DNA of 64,000 nucleotides, from positions 2,214,207 through 2,278,206 of the forward strand of contig NZ_CP031222.1 of assembly GCF_003351745.1 (NCBI RefSeq). The letters are read 5' to 3'. The notes under the pieces were generated by a model. That model searched no databases. It had not been told where the DNA came from and saw nothing but the letters and a program-made list of their open reading frames with translations. This document shows positions 29,474-38,903 of this stretch, in pieces. How positions within the stretch are numbered: position 1 is the first letter of the stretch; each line of letters starts with the position of its first letter. A program made the position numbers and the translations under genes. This DNA comes from Aquirhabdus parva. Lineage in GTDB: Bacteria > Pseudomonadota > Gammaproteobacteria > Pseudomonadales > Moraxellaceae.

Positions 29474-29650
29474 AAAGGTCGCTAGGGTTCCGATTTAATA
29501 TGATGCCTTCAATCTGCTTAAGCAGAAAAGCAATCATGCGAAATGACTGGTCCGAGAGCAACCGATGTGAATGAAGCATTGCTCAATAACATGTTTGTTT
29601 AGCACTGTTTATCGCACATTACACGGCGGGACAAAAGCCCGGGAGATTAA
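29474..29650 (+). ncRNA. Guanidine-I (ykkC) riboswitch
   Basis: All three conserved ykkC blocks occur in order: GCTAGGGTTCCG (29481-29492), ACTGGTCCGAGAG (about 29544-29556) and ACGGCGGGACAAAAGCCC running into GGGAGA (29622-29646). The intervening helices carry longer insertions than many representatives. The RNA senses guanidine and usually switches genes on. Downstream a T6 run at 29690-29695 could mark a terminator, but I cannot define a strong stem, so the switching mechanism (termination or translation) is open. It precedes DUF1989 proteins and the urea carboxylase homologue, the best-known regulon of this class. Confidence 0.93.
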
Positions 29651-29753
29651 CGTCATTCATCGAATGTTTGTTATGTAAGTCGTATGCGATTTTTTACATG
29701 TCAAATGTCTGAATGGCACGTCCTCTCTCATGCTAACGCTTTGGAGTCTCGCC

Positions 29754-30569
29754 ATGTCATCACGTTCATCTCTTACAACTGCTGAAAAAGCTGCTTTATC
29801 TATTATTCCTGCGAATCAAAACCCTTTATGGGAAGACCTACTTCCTGGCGGTTTTCATTGGTCCGCACGTATCCGCCGTGGCACAGTACTCCGTCTGACG
29901 GCTCAAGCTGCAGATGCTAACCTTGCTGCTCTCTTCTTCAATGCCGAAGAAAAACTCGAACGCTACAATGCACCAGACACCCTTAAAGCCCAGCACACTG
30001 CGTTTTTAACCCGTGGTCATGTCTGCTATTCAGACATGGGACGCATTCTCTGTTCGGTTGTCACAGACACTACTGGCTGGAATGATGCGTTCTGCGGGGT
30101 CAGTGATGCAGAACAGATCAAAACCCAATACGGTTTGCGCGATTTTGGTGCAGCGCGTAACGGTATGTATCGTAGTGGACGCGAAGGTTTACTGATCGAA
30201 ATGGGTAAATGGGGACTCGGCAAACGTGACCTTGTCACCAATGTCAATTTTTTCAGCAAAGTCTCCGCAGATGATACGGGTAAACTGATTTGGAATGCTG
30301 ATCACGCTCAAGCTGGAGATATCGTCGAACTGCGCTTTGAGATGGATACTCTGGTGATTCTCTCCGCTGCACCCCACCCGCTAGACCCTGCGACAACTTA
30401 TGATCCTGCCGCCATTCTTTTGTCTGCCTTTGCGGCTGCACCCGTCGCAGCAAATGATGTCTGTCGCACCTCATGCGAACAAAATGGACGCGGCTTTCAA
30501 AACACGGAACGCTATTTTGCCGCAATGCCAGCCAGTAGCCTTCATTCGTCTAACCAAGCAGGAGCATAA
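29754..30569 (+). CDS. Carboxyguanidine deiminase subunit (DUF1989, urea carboxylase-associated protein 1)
   Basis: One of two DUF1989 proteins which, in the guanidine pathway, form carboxyguanidine deiminase (CgdAB), releasing ammonia from carboxyguanidine to give allophanate. 271 residues from the ATG at 29754, which has GGAG 8 bases upstream; an ATG at 29730 lacks a site. Diagnostic blocks are [42 protein letters not shown] and [14 protein letters not shown], with Cys and His positions likely to bind metal. It is 5 bases upstream of its partner and directly downstream of the guanidine riboswitch. Assignment to the guanidine rather than the urea pathway rests on the riboswitch and neighbours. 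Confidence 0.92.
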   Translation: MSSRSSLTTAEKAALSIIPANQNPLWEDLLPGGFHWSARIRRGTVLRLTAQAADANLAALFFNAEEKLERYNAPDTLKAQHTAFLTRGHVCYSDMGRILCSVVTDTTGWNDAFCGVSDAEQIKTQYGLRDFGAARNGMYRSGREGLLIEMGKWGLGKRDLVTNVNFFSKVSADDTGKLIWNADHAQAGDIVELRFEMDTLVILSAAPHPLDPATTYDPAAILLSAFAAAPVAANDVCRTSCEQNGRGFQNTERYFAAMPASSLHSSNQAGA

Positions 30570-30573
30570 GAAA

Positions 30574-31284
30574 ATGGAAATTAAATCAATCACCAGCCCT
30601 GCATCCTTTAAACTTTCTGCACCATTGAAAGAAAGTCCCCTGACCGAAGCAACAGCCATCAACAGTGAAATCTGTGCTGCCGGTGAACCGTGGATGGGAC
30701 GGGTCGCAAAAGGACAAACCTTTAGAATTGTGGACCTGGAAGGCAATCAAGCGGTTGATACGCTATTCTTTAATGCCAACAATCTGGAAGAGCGCTACAG
30801 CCCTGCGCATACCGTGCAAAAATCTGGGCAACTCTATTTAGGCTTAGGCTCCAAACTGTATTCGAGCAATGCACAAGTGATGGCGACAATCAGTGCGGAT
30901 ACCTGTGGTCGTCATGACACGCTAGGCGGTGCATGTGCAAGTGAAAGTAACACCGTGCGCTACGCCATGGAAAAACGCCCCATGCACTCATGCCGTGATA
31001 ACTTTATGACAGCACTGACCACCTTCCCCCTTGCAGAAGAAATTGGTTTAGATGTGCGTGATATTGGTGCAAATATTAATTTCTTTATGAATGTCCCAGT
31101 GCTGCCTGATGGAGAACTCTATTTTGCCGATGGCATCTCTGGTGCTGGGAAATATGTGGAGATCGTCGCTGAAATGGACCTCATCGTGCTCATTTCCAAC
31201 TGCCCACAGCTCAACAATCCCTGTAATGGTTACAACCCGACACCGATCAAGCTTTTGACTTGGGAGGCGACAAACCATGCCTAA
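30574..31284 (+). CDS. Carboxyguanidine deiminase subunit (DUF1989, urea carboxylase-associated protein 2)
   Basis: Second DUF1989 protein, 236 residues, partner of the preceding gene. Signature blocks are [49 protein letters not shown] and [12 protein letters not shown], with conserved Cys/His likely to hold the catalytic metal. The open frame extends upstream to 30400, but the ATG at 30574 has AGGAG at the right distance and starts the aligned region. Its end overlaps the carboxylase start by 8 bases, indicating tight coupling. The product of the pair would pass allophanate to the hydrolase encoded downstream. Confidence 0.92.
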   Translation: MEIKSITSPASFKLSAPLKESPLTEATAINSEICAAGEPWMGRVAKGQTFRIVDLEGNQAVDTLFFNANNLEERYSPAHTVQKSGQLYLGLGSKLYSSNAQVMATISADTCGRHDTLGGACASESNTVRYAMEKRPMHSCRDNFMTALTTFPLAEEIGLDVRDIGANINFFMNVPVLPDGELYFADGISGAGKYVEIVAEMDLIVLISNCPQLNNPCNGYNPTPIKLLTWEATNHA

Positions 31285-34200
31285 CTCGCCTAAAAGTAAA
31301 TTTACCAAAGTTCTGATTGCCAATCGCGGTGCTATCGCCTGTCGCATTATTCGCACCCTCAAACTGTTGAGTATTCAGTCCGTCGCAGTCTACTCTGAAG
31401 CCGACCATGATGCGCTGCACGTGAGTCTGGCGGATGAAGCCGTTTGTATCGGACCTGCACCCGCTAGCGAAAGCTATCTGCAAGCAAGCAAAATCTTAGC
31501 AGTTGCGAAGCAGACTGGCGCACAGGCCATCCATCCCGGCTATGGCTTCCTGTCTGAAAATGCCGCTTTCGCAGATGAATGCGAAGCCAATGGCATTGCG
31601 TTTATCGGTCCAACTGGCGATCAAATGCGGGCTTTCGGCCTTAAGCACACAGCTCGCGAGCTCGCCCTGCAAAGTAACGTACCACTGCTCCCTGGAAGCC
31701 AACTCTTAGCTGATCTCGATGAAGCTCGTACCGAAGCGACACGAATTGGCTATCCCGTTATGCTTAAAAGTACTGCAGGCGGTGGTGGTATTGGCATGCG
31801 CTTGATCTGGGCAGATAGTGAACTTGATGATGCCTATGCATCGGTTTCCCGACTGGCTAAAGCCAACTTCAAAGATGCTGGCCTTTACTTGGAAAAATAT
31901 GTCCAAGCTGCGCGTCATATCGAAGTGCAAATTTTTGGAGATGGTCAAGGCAAGGTGCTGGCTTTGGGAGAGCGCGATTGCTCCGTGCAGCGTCGTAATC
32001 AAAAAGTCATTGAAGAAACCCCTGCTCCGCATCTGTCTGATGTACAGCGCGCGAGTCTTCAAGCGACGGCAGTGCGTCTTATGGAGTCCATCGGATATCG
32101 TTCAGCGGGTACGGTTGAATTCGTTATGGATGCCCAGAGTCAGGAGTTTTACTTTCTCGAAGTTAATACGCGCTTGCAGGTCGAACACGGTGTCACGGAG
32201 GAAGTGACGGGCGTTGATTTGGTCGCGTGGATGGTGCTTCTTGCCAGTGGCGACTTACAATTACCGGCTATTGCGCCACAGCCTAAAGGTGCATCAATTC
32301 AGGTCCGCGTCTATGCCGAGGATCCTGCACGTAATTTTCAGCCCTCATCGGGTGTACTGACTGAAGTAATCTTTCCAGACCCATCCGCTGCACGGGTTGA
32401 AGCTGCGGTCATGCGCGGATCAAATGTTCCGCCTTTTTATGATCCCATGGTTGCCAAAATCATTGTCTATGCTGAAGACCGCGAAGCAGCAATGACCAAA
32501 CTCCAGCATGCGCTTGCCGATACCCATTTGTCCGGTATTGAAACCAATTTGGATTACGTCAGTGAAATTATCGCGGGAGATATCTTTCAAGAAGGATTGC
32601 AAACAACGCGTTATTTAAACGACTTTAGCTATCAGGCAAAACGGATTGAAGTCTTGGAAGCGGGTGTACAAACCTCAGTACAAGATTACCCTGCACGACT
32701 GGGGTATTGGGATGTCGGCGTTCCGCCATCAGGCCCGATGGATTCTCTTGCGCTGCGCGCTGCCAATTTACTTTTAGGTAATCCCGAGGGGACAGCGGGT
32801 TTAGAGTGCACCATGAGTGGGCCAACGCTTAAGTTCTATACGGATAGTCGCGTGTGCATTACAGGTGCACCGCTGCCCGTATTTCTTGATGATGTTGCCA
32901 TACCCATGTGGACGGCTATCGCAATCAAAGCAGGCAGCGTCCTTAAACTCGGTCGAATGGTCACCGGATGCCGCAGTTATATTGCAGTCCATGGTGGCAT
33001 TGATGTGCCTGATTATTTAGGGAGTAAATCGACCTTTACGCTGGGTCAATTTGGCGGACATGCAGGGCGTAATCTGCGTTTGGGTGACATGCTACCAATC
33101 AAAGCACTGCCTATTGCTCAAACGACAAAATCGACCGCTCTACCCTTAAGTTTACAACCTACGTATGGTCATCACTGGGAAATTGGCGTGCTTTATGGAC
33201 CGCATGGCGCACCTGATTTCTTTACCCCTGCAGACATTGAGATGTTCTTTGGTACGGACTGGGAAATTCACTACAACTCCAGCCGGACTGGCGTTCGCTT
33301 AAATGGCCCTAAACCCGAATGGGCGCGCCGTGATGGGGGTGAAGCTGGGCTGCATCCGTCTAACATCCACGATAACGCTTATGCTATCGGCGCCATTGAT
33401 TTTACGGGTGATATGCCCGTTATTCTGGGACCAGATGGCCCAAGCTTAGGTGGTTTTGTCTGTCCTGCCGTAGTGGTCAAAGCTGAGCTCTGGAAGTTAG
33501 GACAACTACGCCCCGGTGATACGGTACGTTTTATCCCCATCAGCCAAGCACAAACCGATGCACTGGAAAGTCAACAGCTCCAAGCACTGAGCAGTCTCCA
33601 AGAACCACTCCATGCCACGCTCACGGCTGAACTTGAAACGCTTCAGTCGGCTATTCTCAGTACTTATGACGGACATGATGGTGCACCAGATGTGGTCTAT
33701 CGTCCGGCTGGAGATAACTATCTACTGGTTGAGTACGGTGCGCTGGTTTTAGATCTGAACTTACGTTTCCGCGTTCATGCCTTGATGCAATGGCTCTATC
33801 AGCAAAAAGATGCAAATCTGATCCACGGCATTATTGATCTGACACCGGGTATCCGCTCGCTACAAATTCACTATGACGCCGTTTTGCTTCCGCAAAGTGA
33901 ACTGCTGACCCGACTCAAACAAGCAGAGCACGAACTCCCCGCGATTGATGAAATGGTCGTGCCATCGCGTACAGTTTGGTTACCACTGGCCTGGGACGAC
34001 TCTCAAACCCGTCTTGCGATTGAAAAATACATGCAATCGGTTCGACCTGATGCGCCATGGTGCCCCAGTAACATCGAATTTATCCGCCGCATTAATGGTC
34101 TAGACTCCATTGATGATGTCAAAAAAATTGTCTTCGATGCCCGCTACTTAGTCATGGGACTCGGTGATGTATATTTGGGTGCCCCTGTTGCGACCCCACT

Positions 34201-34921
34201 TGATCCACGTCACCGCTTGGTCACTACCAAATATAACCCTGCCCGGACATGGACCCCAGAAAATGCCGTAGGCATTGGCGGTGCCTATATGTGTGTCTAT
34301 GGCATGGAAGGTCCCGGCGGTTATCAATTTGTCGGTCGGACCATTCAAATGTGGAATCGCTATCGCGAAACCCCAGAATTTGAAGCAGGTAAACCGTGGT
34401 TACTGCGTTTCTTCGATCAAATTCGCTTTTATGAAGTCAGTGAAGAAGAACTACTCAACATGCGCCGTGAGTTTGCAGCAGGACGCATGCGAGTAAAAAT
34501 TGAAGAAGGTGAGCTTAGCCTCCGCCAATACAATGAATTCTTGACGCAAAATGCAGAGAGCATTACCGCATTTAAAACGGTGCAACAAGATTCATTCTAT
34601 GCTGAGCGCGAACGCTGGCGTGAAAGTGGTCAAGCGGAATATATCAGTGAAGCAGACGCGCCGATACCCGATAGTGATGCACTCAAGATTCCAGACGGGG
34701 CTGATGCCATTGCCGCACATGTGCCCGGCAATATCTGGCAGGTTCAAGTCAAATCAGGAGATACTGTCCGCGCAGGCGATACACTGCTGATCATAGAATC
34801 CATGAAAATGGAATTTCCGATTGTCGCCGCGCGTGATGGCATCATCGGTCAGGTTTTAGCACAGCCCGGTGTACAAGTCGGTGGTGGACAAAACTTACTG
34901 GTTCTTCTGGAGGCTGTCTAA
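31277..34921 (+). CDS. Biotin-dependent guanidine (urea-type) carboxylase
   Basis: ATP- and biotin-dependent carboxylase of 1214 residues. Domains in order: biotin carboxylase (about 1-450, with [12 protein letters not shown], the Gly-rich loop [11 protein letters not shown], and [18 protein letters not shown]), carboxyltransferase halves related to KipA and KipI (about 455-1090, including [19 protein letters not shown]), and a C-terminal biotinyl domain with the biotin lysine at residue 1177 in ESMKME. This is the architecture of bacterial urea carboxylase. Riboswitch-linked members with DUF1989 partners have been shown to prefer guanidine, so guanidine is the likely substrate. It overlaps its neighbours by 8 bases upstream and 1 base (TAATG) downstream. 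Confidence 0.93.
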   Translation: MPNSPKSKFTKVLIANRGAIACRIIRTLKLLSIQSVAVYSEADHDALHVSLADEAVCIGPAPASESYLQASKILAVAKQTGAQAIHPGYGFLSENAAFADECEANGIAFIGPTGDQMRAFGLKHTARELALQSNVPLLPGSQLLADLDEARTEATRIGYPVMLKSTAGGGGIGMRLIWADSELDDAYASVSRLAKANFKDAGLYLEKYVQAARHIEVQIFGDGQGKVLALGERDCSVQRRNQKVIEETPAPHLSDVQRASLQATAVRLMESIGYRSAGTVEFVMDAQSQEFYFLEVNTRLQVEHGVTEEVTGVDLVAWMVLLASGDLQLPAIAPQPKGASIQVRVYAEDPARNFQPSSGVLTEVIFPDPSAARVEAAVMRGSNVPPFYDPMVAKIIVYAEDREAAMTKLQHALADTHLSGIETNLDYVSEIIAGDIFQEGLQTTRYLNDFSYQAKRIEVLEAGVQTSVQDYPARLGYWDVGVPPSGPMDSLALRAANLLLGNPEGTAGLECTMSGPTLKFYTDSRVCITGAPLPVFLDDVAIPMWTAIAIKAGSVLKLGRMVTGCRSYIAVHGGIDVPDYLGSKSTFTLGQFGGHAGRNLRLGDMLPIKALPIAQTTKSTALPLSLQPTYGHHWEIGVLYGPHGAPDFFTPADIEMFFGTDWEIHYNSSRTGVRLNGPKPEWARRDGGEAGLHPSNIHDNAYAIGAIDFTGDMPVILGPDGPSLGGFVCPAVVVKAELWKLGQLRPGDTVRFIPISQAQTDALESQQLQALSSLQEPLHATLTAELETLQSAILSTYDGHDGAPDVVYRPAGDNYLLVEYGALVLDLNLRFRVHALMQWLYQQKDANLIHGIIDLTPGIRSLQIHYDAVLLPQSELLTRLKQAEHELPAIDEMVVPSRTVWLPLAWDDSQTRLAIEKYMQSVRPDAPWCPSNIEFIRRINGLDSIDDVKKIVFDARYLVMGLGDVYLGAPVATPLDPRHRLVTTKYNPARTWTPENAVGIGGAYMCVYGMEGPGGYQFVGRTIQMWNRYRETPEFEAGKPWLLRFFDQIRFYEVSEEELLNMRREFAAGRMRVKIEEGELSLRQYNEFLTQNAESITAFKTVQQDSFYAERERWRESGQAEYISEADAPIPDSDALKIPDGADAIAAHVPGNIWQVQVKSGDTVRAGDTLLIIESMKMEFPIVAARDGIIGQVLAQPGVQVGGGQNLLVLLEAV

Positions 34922-36297
34922 TGACAATTAAACAAAATCGTCTAACGCTCGAGATCGTTCCCGATCTGAGCATTAGCACGCTTCAAACTGCCTATGCCAA
35001 AGGACTTAAACCCTCTGAACTCATTCAGGCACTGTTGCCATTACTTGCACAAGATGACTGCACTATCACTGATAGCAGTAGTCATAATGTCTGGATCAGT
35101 CGTTTTGATGATCAAACACTGATAGAAATCGCGAAGGCTTTAGACGGTAAAGACCCTGCAAGCTTACCGCTCTACGGTATCCCTTTTGCGATTAAAGACA
35201 ATATCGATGCCGTAGGACTTGCCACCACAGCCGCTTGCCCGGCATTTGCCTACTCGCCTGAAAAGAACGCATTTGTCGTCCAGAAGCTGATTGATGCCGG
35301 CGCCATTCCTCTGGGTAAAGCCAATCTTGATCAGTTCGCAACAGGACTCAATGGCACTCGCTCACCCTATGGCATTGCGAAAAATAGCATCGATACCCGC
35401 TATATTTCTGGTGGGTCAAGTTCAGGATCGGCATTGGCCGTTGCACTCGGATTGGCCAGTTTCGCGCTGGGAACCGATACCGCAGGCTCAGGGCGCGTTC
35501 CGGCTGCCTTCAACGAACTGATCGGTGTCAAGCCGAGTTGTGGTTTACTTTCCAGTTCTGGGCTTGTACCTGCCTGTCGTACGCTTGATAGTATATCGAT
35601 CTTTGCGCTAACGACTGAAGATGCCGAAAGCGTCCTCAACGTCAGCGCTGAATTTGACGCCGCAGATAGCTACAGTAAACCATTTGCCCACACGACCCAG
35701 TCAGTCATCAAAAGAATTGGCGTGCCTCGTGCAGATCAGTTGAATTTTTTTGGTGATGATGGCTATGCGCAGCTTTTTGAACAAGCCAAAATCGACGGGA
35801 TGACCAAAGGTTTTGAACTGGTTGATATTGATTTTTCGCCATTCATCACCGCAGCCAATCTGCTCTATTCCGGCCCATGGGTTGCTGAACGCTATCATGC
35901 GATTGCAGATTTACTGACTCAAAGACCCGAAGAAATACTCCCCGTCATTCGCCAGATTGTTGAACCCGCACAATCCATCACCGCTGTGCAAACTTTTGAT
36001 GCATTTTATAAATTAGCCAGTTTCAAACGGCAGTGTGATGACATCTTAAATAGCGTCGATGCCATTCTGACTCCAACGACAGGAACGATATACACCATCG
36101 ATCAAATGCAGGAAAACCCCTTGGTGCTCAATAGTAATCTGGGTTATTACACCAACTTTATGAACCTACTCGACTACTCAGCACTCGCCATTCCCGCTGG
36201 TCGTCGTGAAGATAACTTGCCTTTCGGTATCACGTTCTTCGCTCAGGCCGGACTGGATTGGGACTTATTGGATCTCGCTAAACGCTGGCAGGCTTAG
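34921..36297 (+). CDS. atzF: Allophanate hydrolase, amidase domain
   Basis: Amidase-signature hydrolase acting on allophanate from the guanidine pathway. The amidase motif GGSSSGSALAVALGLASFAL and TDTAGSGRVPAAF supply the Ser-cisSer-Lys triad; the Lys lies in GIPFAIKDNID. The protein ends after 458 residues, about 150 short of full AtzF-type enzymes: the C-terminal domain is missing here and is encoded by the next gene. The two are in different frames with a 47-base gap and a separate ribosome site, so this is a gene split, not a simple frameshift. The start overlaps the carboxylase stop by one base (TAATG). Confidence 0.92.
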   Translation: MTIKQNRLTLEIVPDLSISTLQTAYAKGLKPSELIQALLPLLAQDDCTITDSSSHNVWISRFDDQTLIEIAKALDGKDPASLPLYGIPFAIKDNIDAVGLATTAACPAFAYSPEKNAFVVQKLIDAGAIPLGKANLDQFATGLNGTRSPYGIAKNSIDTRYISGGSSSGSALAVALGLASFALGTDTAGSGRVPAAFNELIGVKPSCGLLSSSGLVPACRTLDSISIFALTTEDAESVLNVSAEFDAADSYSKPFAHTTQSVIKRIGVPRADQLNFFGDDGYAQLFEQAKIDGMTKGFELVDIDFSPFITAANLLYSGPWVAERYHAIADLLTQRPEEILPVIRQIVEPAQSITAVQTFDAFYKLASFKRQCDDILNSVDAILTPTTGTIYTIDQMQENPLVLNSNLGYYTNFMNLLDYSALAIPAGRREDNLPFGITFFAQAGLDWDLLDLAKRWQA

Positions 36298-36344
36298 TCT
36301 CCCATACGCGTTGCATAGAACTCACCCTTAACGTGGAATTATTT

Positions 36345-36743
36345 ATGACAGACTTAAACATTCAAATCGTTGTCTGCGGAGCACATCTCTCTGGGATGGT
36401 CTTAAACCCGCAACTCACCGAGCGCGGGGGAGTGCTGGTTAAGGCTACTGAATCTGCGGCCAAGTATCGCTTCTATGCACTCGCTGGTGGCCCACCATTT
36501 CGCCCTGGCATGGTACGTGTAGTCAAGGACGGTGTTGCTATACCCGTCGAGGTCTGGTCACTGCCCGCAGCGGGTTTTGGGGATTTTGTGAATAATATCC
36601 CATCCCCTCTTGGTATTGGTAAAGTAGAACTTGCAGATGGCTCACTCGTATCGGGCTTTGTCTGCGAACCCTTTGCTTTGGATGGTGCAAAGGACATCAG
36701 CGATGTTGGTGGCTGGCGAAACTATATTCAATCCTTGGGATAA
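36345..36743 (+). CDS. Allophanate hydrolase C-terminal domain, as a separate protein
   Basis: A 132-residue protein matching the C-terminal domain of AtzF/DUR1-type allophanate hydrolases: VVCGAHLSGMVLNPQL, KYRFYALAGGPPFRPGMVRV, PSPLGIGKVELADGS and FVCEPFALDGA. In fused enzymes this domain is credited with the decarboxylation step that completes allophanate breakdown, so the separate protein likely works with the upstream amidase. The longest frame opens at a GTG at 36333; the ATG at 36345 has GGA about 8 bases upstream and is preferred. It closes the carboxylase operon; the next gene is convergent. Confidence 0.88.
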   Translation: MTDLNIQIVVCGAHLSGMVLNPQLTERGGVLVKATESAAKYRFYALAGGPPFRPGMVRVVKDGVAIPVEVWSLPAAGFGDFVNNIPSPLGIGKVELADGSLVSGFVCEPFALDGAKDISDVGGWRNYIQSLG

Positions 36744-36789
36744 TTGACCGCTCTGATTGCTGCCTTATGCAAATGCTGTGCATCGCAGG

Positions 36790-37584
36790 TCAAGCAAAAG
36801 GATAAGGTCCGGGATATACACCTATATAGCTTGTATGGCTGACCAACCCTGATTCAGGATGCCAAAGGTGCAACATACAGGCTGGTGGCCCACTATAGGA
36901 TTGTGGCTCGGCATCGGGTTTTAACTGTAAAGCTATCTCTGTCGTGGTGCTGGGACAGGTCACGACCATTGTCCCAGCCCAGCGCTTGGCCATAGACCGA
37001 TGGACATGACCACACAACACGGCCTCAACATTGGAAGAACGGCGCAGAATCTTGGCTAAAGGCTCGGCGTCTATATAACGATAAACATCCATATAAGGAA
37101 TACCAGAAACGATGGGAGGATGATGTAGCGCAATAATCGTAGGCTTATAGGCATCCTCGTTCAAGACTGCAGAAAGCCAGCTTAAGCCCTCAGCATCAAT
37201 ATGACCATAATCCTCCCCTGTCACACAGGAATCCAAGACGACTATTCTCACAGGATAATCATCAATACAGTAATGCAGTGGACCTGACTGAGGTAAATAC
37301 GAATGTGCTGAGAATGCCGCACGAAAATTTTCTCGGTGATCATGATTGCCCATCACCACTGCATAAGGAATGCTTAGCTCACTCAGCAACTCAAGCAAAT
37401 GTGAGTACTCTGCGGGATCTCCTTCATCCACCAAGTCTCCAGTCAGTAAAACAAAATCAGGACGCTGATCAAGGTGCTTTAAATGTTTGATCGCATCGCT
37501 AAACATTTGGTTCGAGTCTGCCACCCCCTTATATAACACTCCTTTCGGTCGAACATGAATATCTGAGAGTTGTGCGATAAGCAT
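36790..37584 (-). CDS. Calcineurin-like phosphodiesterase (CpdA/GpdQ-like)
   Basis: A 264-residue class III cyclic-nucleotide-type phosphodiesterase. Dinuclear metal ligands are visible in order: SDIHV (Asp8, His10), TGDLVDEG, MGNHDHREN, ALHHPPI and CGHVHRSM. Candidate substrates are cAMP or glycerophosphodiesters; the sequence cannot decide. The frame runs up to 37659, but the ATG at 37582-37584 follows AGAGGTA at good spacing and puts the first metal motif where the family has it. It lies on the opposite strand between the carboxylase and transporter units, suggesting an unrelated gene or a local insertion. Confidence 0.88.
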   Translation of the reverse strand: MLIAQLSDIHVRPKGVLYKGVADSNQMFSDAIKHLKHLDQRPDFVLLTGDLVDEGDPAEYSHLLELLSELSIPYAVVMGNHDHRENFRAAFSAHSYLPQSGPLHYCIDDYPVRIVVLDSCVTGEDYGHIDAEGLSWLSAVLNEDAYKPTIIALHHPPIVSGIPYMDVYRYIDAEPLAKILRRSSNVEAVLCGHVHRSMAKRWAGTMVVTCPSTTTEIALQLKPDAEPQSYSGPPACMLHLWHPESGLVSHTSYIGVYPGPYPFA

Positions 37585-37766
37585 GGGATACCTCTGCTTG
37601 ATTGGAGTCGTCAATTGAACGCCGCAACTATTTGCTTGCACAGCGATGTACTCAATCATTGCAAAACGCGCACCAAAACAAACCGCCGCGACCCAATTCA
37701 GATTGACTCAACGACAATTCATGACTTTTTACCTGAAATATCGACGGTTAAAACACTAATCGTCGT

Positions 37767-37782
37767 TGGCATAGCCTTTGCT
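37767..37782 (+). promoter_or_regulatory. Sigma-54 (RpoN)-type promoter of the ABC transporter operon
   Basis: TTGGCAT (with TGGCAT at 37767-37772), 5 bases, TTGCT (37778-37782): a near-consensus -24/-12 element with exact spacing, 60 bases before the substrate-binding protein start. A small dyad (TATTACTA...TAGTAATA, 37789-37814) lies around the expected transcription start and could be an operator or an mRNA hairpin. Confidence 0.75.
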
Positions 37783-37841
37783 TACTAATATTACTATTTT
37801 ATATTTTAGTAATACTGGCTGTTTTACGGGGAGTCACTGTC

Positions 37842-38834
37842 ATGTCTTTGCTGAGTCCAAAATTTACACGGCGCACATTCTTGATCAGTGCCATTTTATG
37901 CTCGACCATAAGCACCGCCTATGCCGCACCGCTTAAAATTGGCTATAGCGACTGGCCAGGATGGGTTGCATGGCAGATTGCGATTGATAAAGGCTGGATC
38001 AAACAAGCAGGGGTCGATGCATCCTTTCAGTGGTTTGACTACTCGGCTTCGCTTGAGGCATTCGCAGCAGGAAAACTAGATGCAGTACTCGCAACCAATG
38101 GCGATACGCTGGTAACAGGATCTGCTGGTGGTAGAGGAACCATGATTCTAGCCACTGACTACTCTAGCGGGAATGACATGATCATCGGCAAAGCCGGAAT
38201 CAAATCGCTAAAAGATCTCGTAGGTCAATCGGTCGCCGTCGAAACTGGGCTAGTCGATCATCTGCTCTTAATCAATGGATTAAAAAAAGCCGGGATTGCA
38301 GAAAATGCTATCAAGCTCGTCAACGCAAAAACCAATGAACTGCCACAAATCTTAGCCTCTGGCAGTGTCTCAGCCATTGGCGCATGGCAACCCGTCGCAG
38401 GGCAAGCACTCAAAGCCACAGCCGGTGCTCACCCTCTCTATACCTCCGCTGATGAGCCGGGATTGATCTACGATGTGCTGGCTGTCAGCCCGAATAGTCT
38501 GAATAAGAATCGTGCCGATTGGATCAAACTGACTCAGGTGTGGGATAAGGTTGTGACCTACATCAACGATCCCAAAACTCAGTCCGACGCTCTAAAAATT
38601 ATGGCCCAGCGCTCTGGTGGAGGCATCACGCCTGAATCTTATAAGAAACTGCTGTATGGCACCCACCTCTTGAATCTTGCTGATAATCAAGCCGTCATGG
38701 TGAAAGCGAAAGGCTTTAAATCCCTCTATGGATCAACTTATTTTGTCGACAAATTTAATGTGAATCAGGGGATTTATCGTACGGCTCAAAACGTAGATAG
38801 CTATATCGATCCCAAGCTCGTCCAAGGAAAGTAA
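37842..38834 (+). CDS. ABC transporter substrate-binding protein (NMT1/SsuA-like), probable guanidine importer
   Basis: A 330-residue periplasmic binding protein of the nitrate/sulfonate/taurine class, with KIGYSDWPGWVAWQIAIDKG and GKLDAVLATNGDTL. The N-terminus carries a signal peptide of about 28 residues containing TRRTFLIS, a plausible twin-arginine motif, cleaved near AYAAP. Followed by permease and ATPase genes in the same direction. Importers of this class are commonly found beside riboswitch-linked guanidine carboxylases and are proposed to take up guanidine or related compounds; no direct ligand evidence can be read here. A near-consensus sigma-54 promoter lies upstream. Confidence 0.85.
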   Translation: MSLLSPKFTRRTFLISAILCSTISTAYAAPLKIGYSDWPGWVAWQIAIDKGWIKQAGVDASFQWFDYSASLEAFAAGKLDAVLATNGDTLVTGSAGGRGTMILATDYSSGNDMIIGKAGIKSLKDLVGQSVAVETGLVDHLLLINGLKKAGIAENAIKLVNAKTNELPQILASGSVSAIGAWQPVAGQALKATAGAHPLYTSADEPGLIYDVLAVSPNSLNKNRADWIKLTQVWDKVVTYINDPKTQSDALKIMAQRSGGGITPESYKKLLYGTHLLNLADNQAVMVKAKGFKSLYGSTYFVDKFNVNQGIYRTAQNVDSYIDPKLVQGK

Positions 38835-38903
38835 TCAAACTCTCTTTGGAAATTATGTTTCATAAAACATTTTGTATTTAAAGCCTTAGGACATTTTTAT
38901 ATC

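Noticed and set aside
29430-29475. NtrC binding sites near the guanidine promoter
   Set aside because: No GCAC-type dyad resembling the NtrC consensus could be found around 29364-29412 or downstream; NtrC control remains inference.
34921-36743. Frameshifted single allophanate hydrolase
   Set aside because: The second frame has its own start and ribosome site after a 47-base gap, so a simple frameshift does not explain it.
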